The notes under the pieces: model-generated
Database searches by the model: none
The model's input: only the letters and a program-made list of their open reading frames with translations
What the model was told of the DNA's origin: nothing
In this document: positions 6,826-8,552 of the stretch, piece by piece
Position numbering within the stretch: position 1 is the first letter of the stretch
How the letters are laid out: each line of letters begins with the position of its first letter
NCBI GenBank assembly: GCA_012031335.1
Contig: JAAUTT010000144.1
Location: forward strand, 1 to 8,552
DNA from: Bacteroidales bacterium
GTDB lineage: Bacteria; Bacteroidota; Bacteroidia; Bacteroidales; JAAUTT01
Direction: 5' to 3'
DNA length: 8,552 nt
Position numbers and translations under genes: made by a program

Positions 6826-7230
6826 TTAGCGCGAATGTATTGACAAAAGCCACTCCTCAGCTTCTTTTCGACTGTTGAAAATGGATAAGGTGTTATTGCT
6901 AGGAGGTATTGACTTTATTAATAGTAAAATATGTAGTTTCCCAAGCAGTTTTGAACTCATTACAATACCTATATTTTTTATGGCTGAGCTTTTTAAATGC
7001 TTACTAATGATTTGTATTGCCTTTTTATTAAATGGATAGCAAAAATCAAATGCATCGATACACAGAACATCTGAATTAAATACTTCGGCAGTGCTGAAAA
7101 GTGTATCGATTTGCTCCAAAAATTCCCATTCGGACAATTGAGCACTTGCTTTTGTCCAAAATTGGAAAATTACTTTACCTGTTCGTGAACAGGACAATTC
7201 AGAGAATTCGTTTTTAACTACTGGAGTCAT
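6826..7230 (-). CDS. SpoIIAA/STAS-like small protein
   Basis: This intact 134-residue protein has the layout of the SpoIIAA-like (STAS/SEC14-type) family: an N-terminal strand (KVIFQFWTKAS), a helix, a central hydrophobic strand VLCIDAFDF, a helix over residues about 66-82, the strand IGIVMSS, and the C-terminal pattern IFNSRKEAEEWLLS. That last motif, a phenylalanine strand leading to an E-A-x-x-W-L helix, is typical of such Bacteroidota proteins. It is soluble with no signal peptide. STAS folds act as regulatory or lipid/ligand-binding modules; the specific role is unknown. ATG 7230 is used; upstream sequence on the minus strand has only a weak GGGA-type ribosome site. It lies between the tiny open frame and the DUF523 gene on the same strand. 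Confidence 0.6.
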   Translation of the reverse strand: MTPVVKNEFSELSCSRTGKVIFQFWTKASAQLSEWEFLEQIDTLFSTAEVFNSDVLCIDAFDFCYPFNKKAIQIISKHLKSSAIKNIGIVMSSKLLGKLHILLLIKSIPPSNNTLSIFNSRKEAEEWLLSIHSR

Positions 7231-7250
7231 TTGCTAATCATTTATCCCTT

Positions 7251-7360
7251 TTAAGCAACTTTAATTACTTCCGTGTAAATTAACAACAATATGCTTAAAA
7301 TAGCTAATGACCTAATAATGGCAAAAATATGTGGTTGGTTCTTATATATAACATTTTCAT
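7251..7360 (-). pseudogene. Possible tiny membrane protein (about 36 aa), one base short
   Basis: The gap between the oxidoreductase and the STAS-like gene contains ATG 7360 (MKMLYIRTNHIF) and, one frame over, a strongly hydrophobic helix AIIRSLAILSILLLIY ending at TAA 7251-7253. Adding one base to the five-base run at 7323-7327 joins them into a 36-residue single-pass protein with a basic N-terminus. Gaps to the neighbours would be 31 and 20 bases, as in an operon. As given, the frame from 7360 ends early. It may equally be chance in AT-rich sequence. Confidence 0.25.
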
Positions 7361-7391
7361 AAATAAGAGAATTAACAACATACCTGTTTTA

Positions 7392-8445
7392 TTAAAAATT
7401 AGTTTTTAAAACATTTTGAAAAAACATGGGAGAGATATCTTTTAAATAATCCCACTGCCTTAACATATAAGAGTATTCATCTTTTATGTTAAGCATATAT
7501 TGATTTTCTATTTTCCCATAATCAACCACCCGGTCATTCAGGACATCCATGCATGCCATGGCAATAGCCTGGCCGCTTTGCATTGCTACTGATATTCCTT
7601 CTCCAAAAGGATTTAAAAAGCCGGCAACTTCTCCGGCAAAAAACACATTGTTAAATCGAAACAGAATATTAAAATCGGGAAATACAAGAGGAAGATTCCA
7701 CAGTTCCCGGGATATTTCAAGCTCGGGCCTAAAGTGAAAGTGCTTTTTTAAGTAATCGTTGAAAACTTCGTGATATCTCTCTGCTTCTTCAATATTGGAG
7801 GTTATTGTTCCAACTATAATGTTTCCGTTTTTAGAATTCACCCAGGCATCGTATTGTGAAAAACAGGGAGAGGTAAATGCGTAAAATTTGGCGTAGTCGA
7901 TTGCTGCAGTTCCTTTATAAAACTTTTGGCATGTAAGTACCTTTTTCTGTGTCGGGGCACCAAATATTTTTCGTGAAGTACCATTACGCCATCGCAGGCT
8001 ATTAGTATTTTTGATTGAAGATTTAATTCATTGCTTTTAATACGGATTGTTGAAATAAAACCATCAGGATTGGTTTCGTATTTCAATAATCTGGCTTCCG
8101 GAATAATATTAACCCCCTTGTCTTTTAATTTAAGGTTAAGCCAATAATCAAATTTCTCCCTCAGTATATTTATCCCTTCATCCTGGAATTCATAAACTTC
8201 ATTATCCTCGTTGATAACAGTTAATCCTGTTGTCCTTTCCGGAGTACATGTTACCCACTCTGGGATATCTCCAAAATGCTTGGTTACCAACTCAGATGTT
8301 TTTTAATTAAAATGCCGGAACATGATTTGCGGCGTGGGATAGGTTTTAGTTCAATTAATGTAACATTAAAATAATCGGCAAGGACAAAGGCTGCCATGCA
8401 ACCGGCAGGCCCCGCTCCAATTATCAAAGCGTCGGTTCTTTGCAT
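7392..8445 (-). pseudogene. FAD-dependent oxidoreductase, geranylgeranyl-reductase-like, two frameshifts
   Basis: ATG 8445 begins a Rossmann FAD-binding site reading DALIIGAGPAGCMAA (residues 5-19). A PRRKSCSGIL segment follows, like the substrate-side cysteine motif of the geranylgeranyl reductase family. The frame breaks at the T run 8299-8304 (plus strand), resumes as TSELVTKHFGDIPEWV, and breaks again at 7984-7985. One more base there restores ACDGVNGTSRKIFG, the conserved DG motif of this flavoprotein class. The second FAD motif is FAGEVAGFLNPFGEGISVA. Repaired, the protein is 351 residues, a normal family length, ending at 7392. The family reduces isoprenoid double bonds or acts on other hydrophobic or electron-rich substrates; the substrate here is unknown. 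It heads the minus-strand group. Both breaks are missing single bases, so the gene may be intact in the organism. Confidence 0.8.
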
Positions 8446-8485
8446 AAACTTTAGGTTTTGTTTTCATGTACTGGCAAGGTGCCTG

Positions 8486-8502
8486 TAATTCAAATTGAAT
8501 TA
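8486..8502. promoter_or_regulatory. 17-bp palindrome upstream of the oxidoreductase
   Basis: TAATTCAAATTGAATTA is a perfect hyphenated palindrome (8-1-8) 41 bases before the ATG at 8445. On the minus strand it contains TCAATTTG, a 7 of 8 match to the -7 consensus TAnnTTTG. A repressor or activator site overlapping a promoter is plausible, but AT-rich palindromes can arise by chance. A smaller GGCA-AGG-TGCC repeat lies at 8473-8483. Confidence 0.3.
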
Positions 8503-8552
8503 ATCAACGTAATTTGTAATTAGCAAATAAAAAAAGTATCATTTTTCGCAAA

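Noticed and set aside
7549..7737. Plus-strand 62-codon frame
   Set aside because: It is antisense to the FAD-binding GEVAGFLNPFGEG region of the oxidoreductase, so it is a shadow.

Overview
The window looks like a chromosomal segment of a Bacteroidota species, probably near Bacteroidales/Marinilabiliales. The reasons are AT-rich sequence, weak Shine-Dalgarno signals, -7 motifs of the TAnnTTTG type, and an IS21 element with the GCATATTGACCCC-type end repeats common in that phylum. The assignment is inference; no marker gene is present.

Layout, left to right. (1) 1-1199, plus strand: the 3' part of a TIM-barrel, glycosidase-like protein, broken by two single-base deletions. (2) 1200-2115: about 0.9 kb with no convincing gene but five strong inverted repeats between 1261 and 1646 and a sixth at 1975-1993. 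(3) 2116-2472: an intact 118-residue protein of unknown function, 2 bp ahead of a CBS-domain histidine kinase gene. (4) That kinase gene starts at 2475, is cut after its first CBS domain by a complete IS21-family element (2633-5272: frameshifted istA, intact istB, repeat-rich ends), and resumes at 5273 within the second CBS domain, ending with an intact HisKA-HATPase core at 6124. The two host edges do not join into a complete second CBS domain, so some host sequence appears lost. (5) 6159-8445, minus strand: a convergent run in transcription order of an FAD-dependent geranylgeranyl-reductase-like oxidoreductase (two frameshifts), a possible tiny membrane protein, a SpoIIAA/STAS-like protein and a DUF523 (YbbK/TudS-type) protein.

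The main overall pattern is reading-frame damage. Seven clear single-base shifts, and an eighth possible one, fall in 8.5 kb. All those in host genes are missing bases, nearly all repairable by lengthening an A or T run by one. The one in istA is an extra T in a T run. This points to homopolymer errors in the assembly at least as strongly as to real gene decay, so the broken genes should be read as 'frameshifted as given'. The IS21 insertion itself is real structure. I found no CRISPR array, tRNA, rRNA or recognisable defence system.
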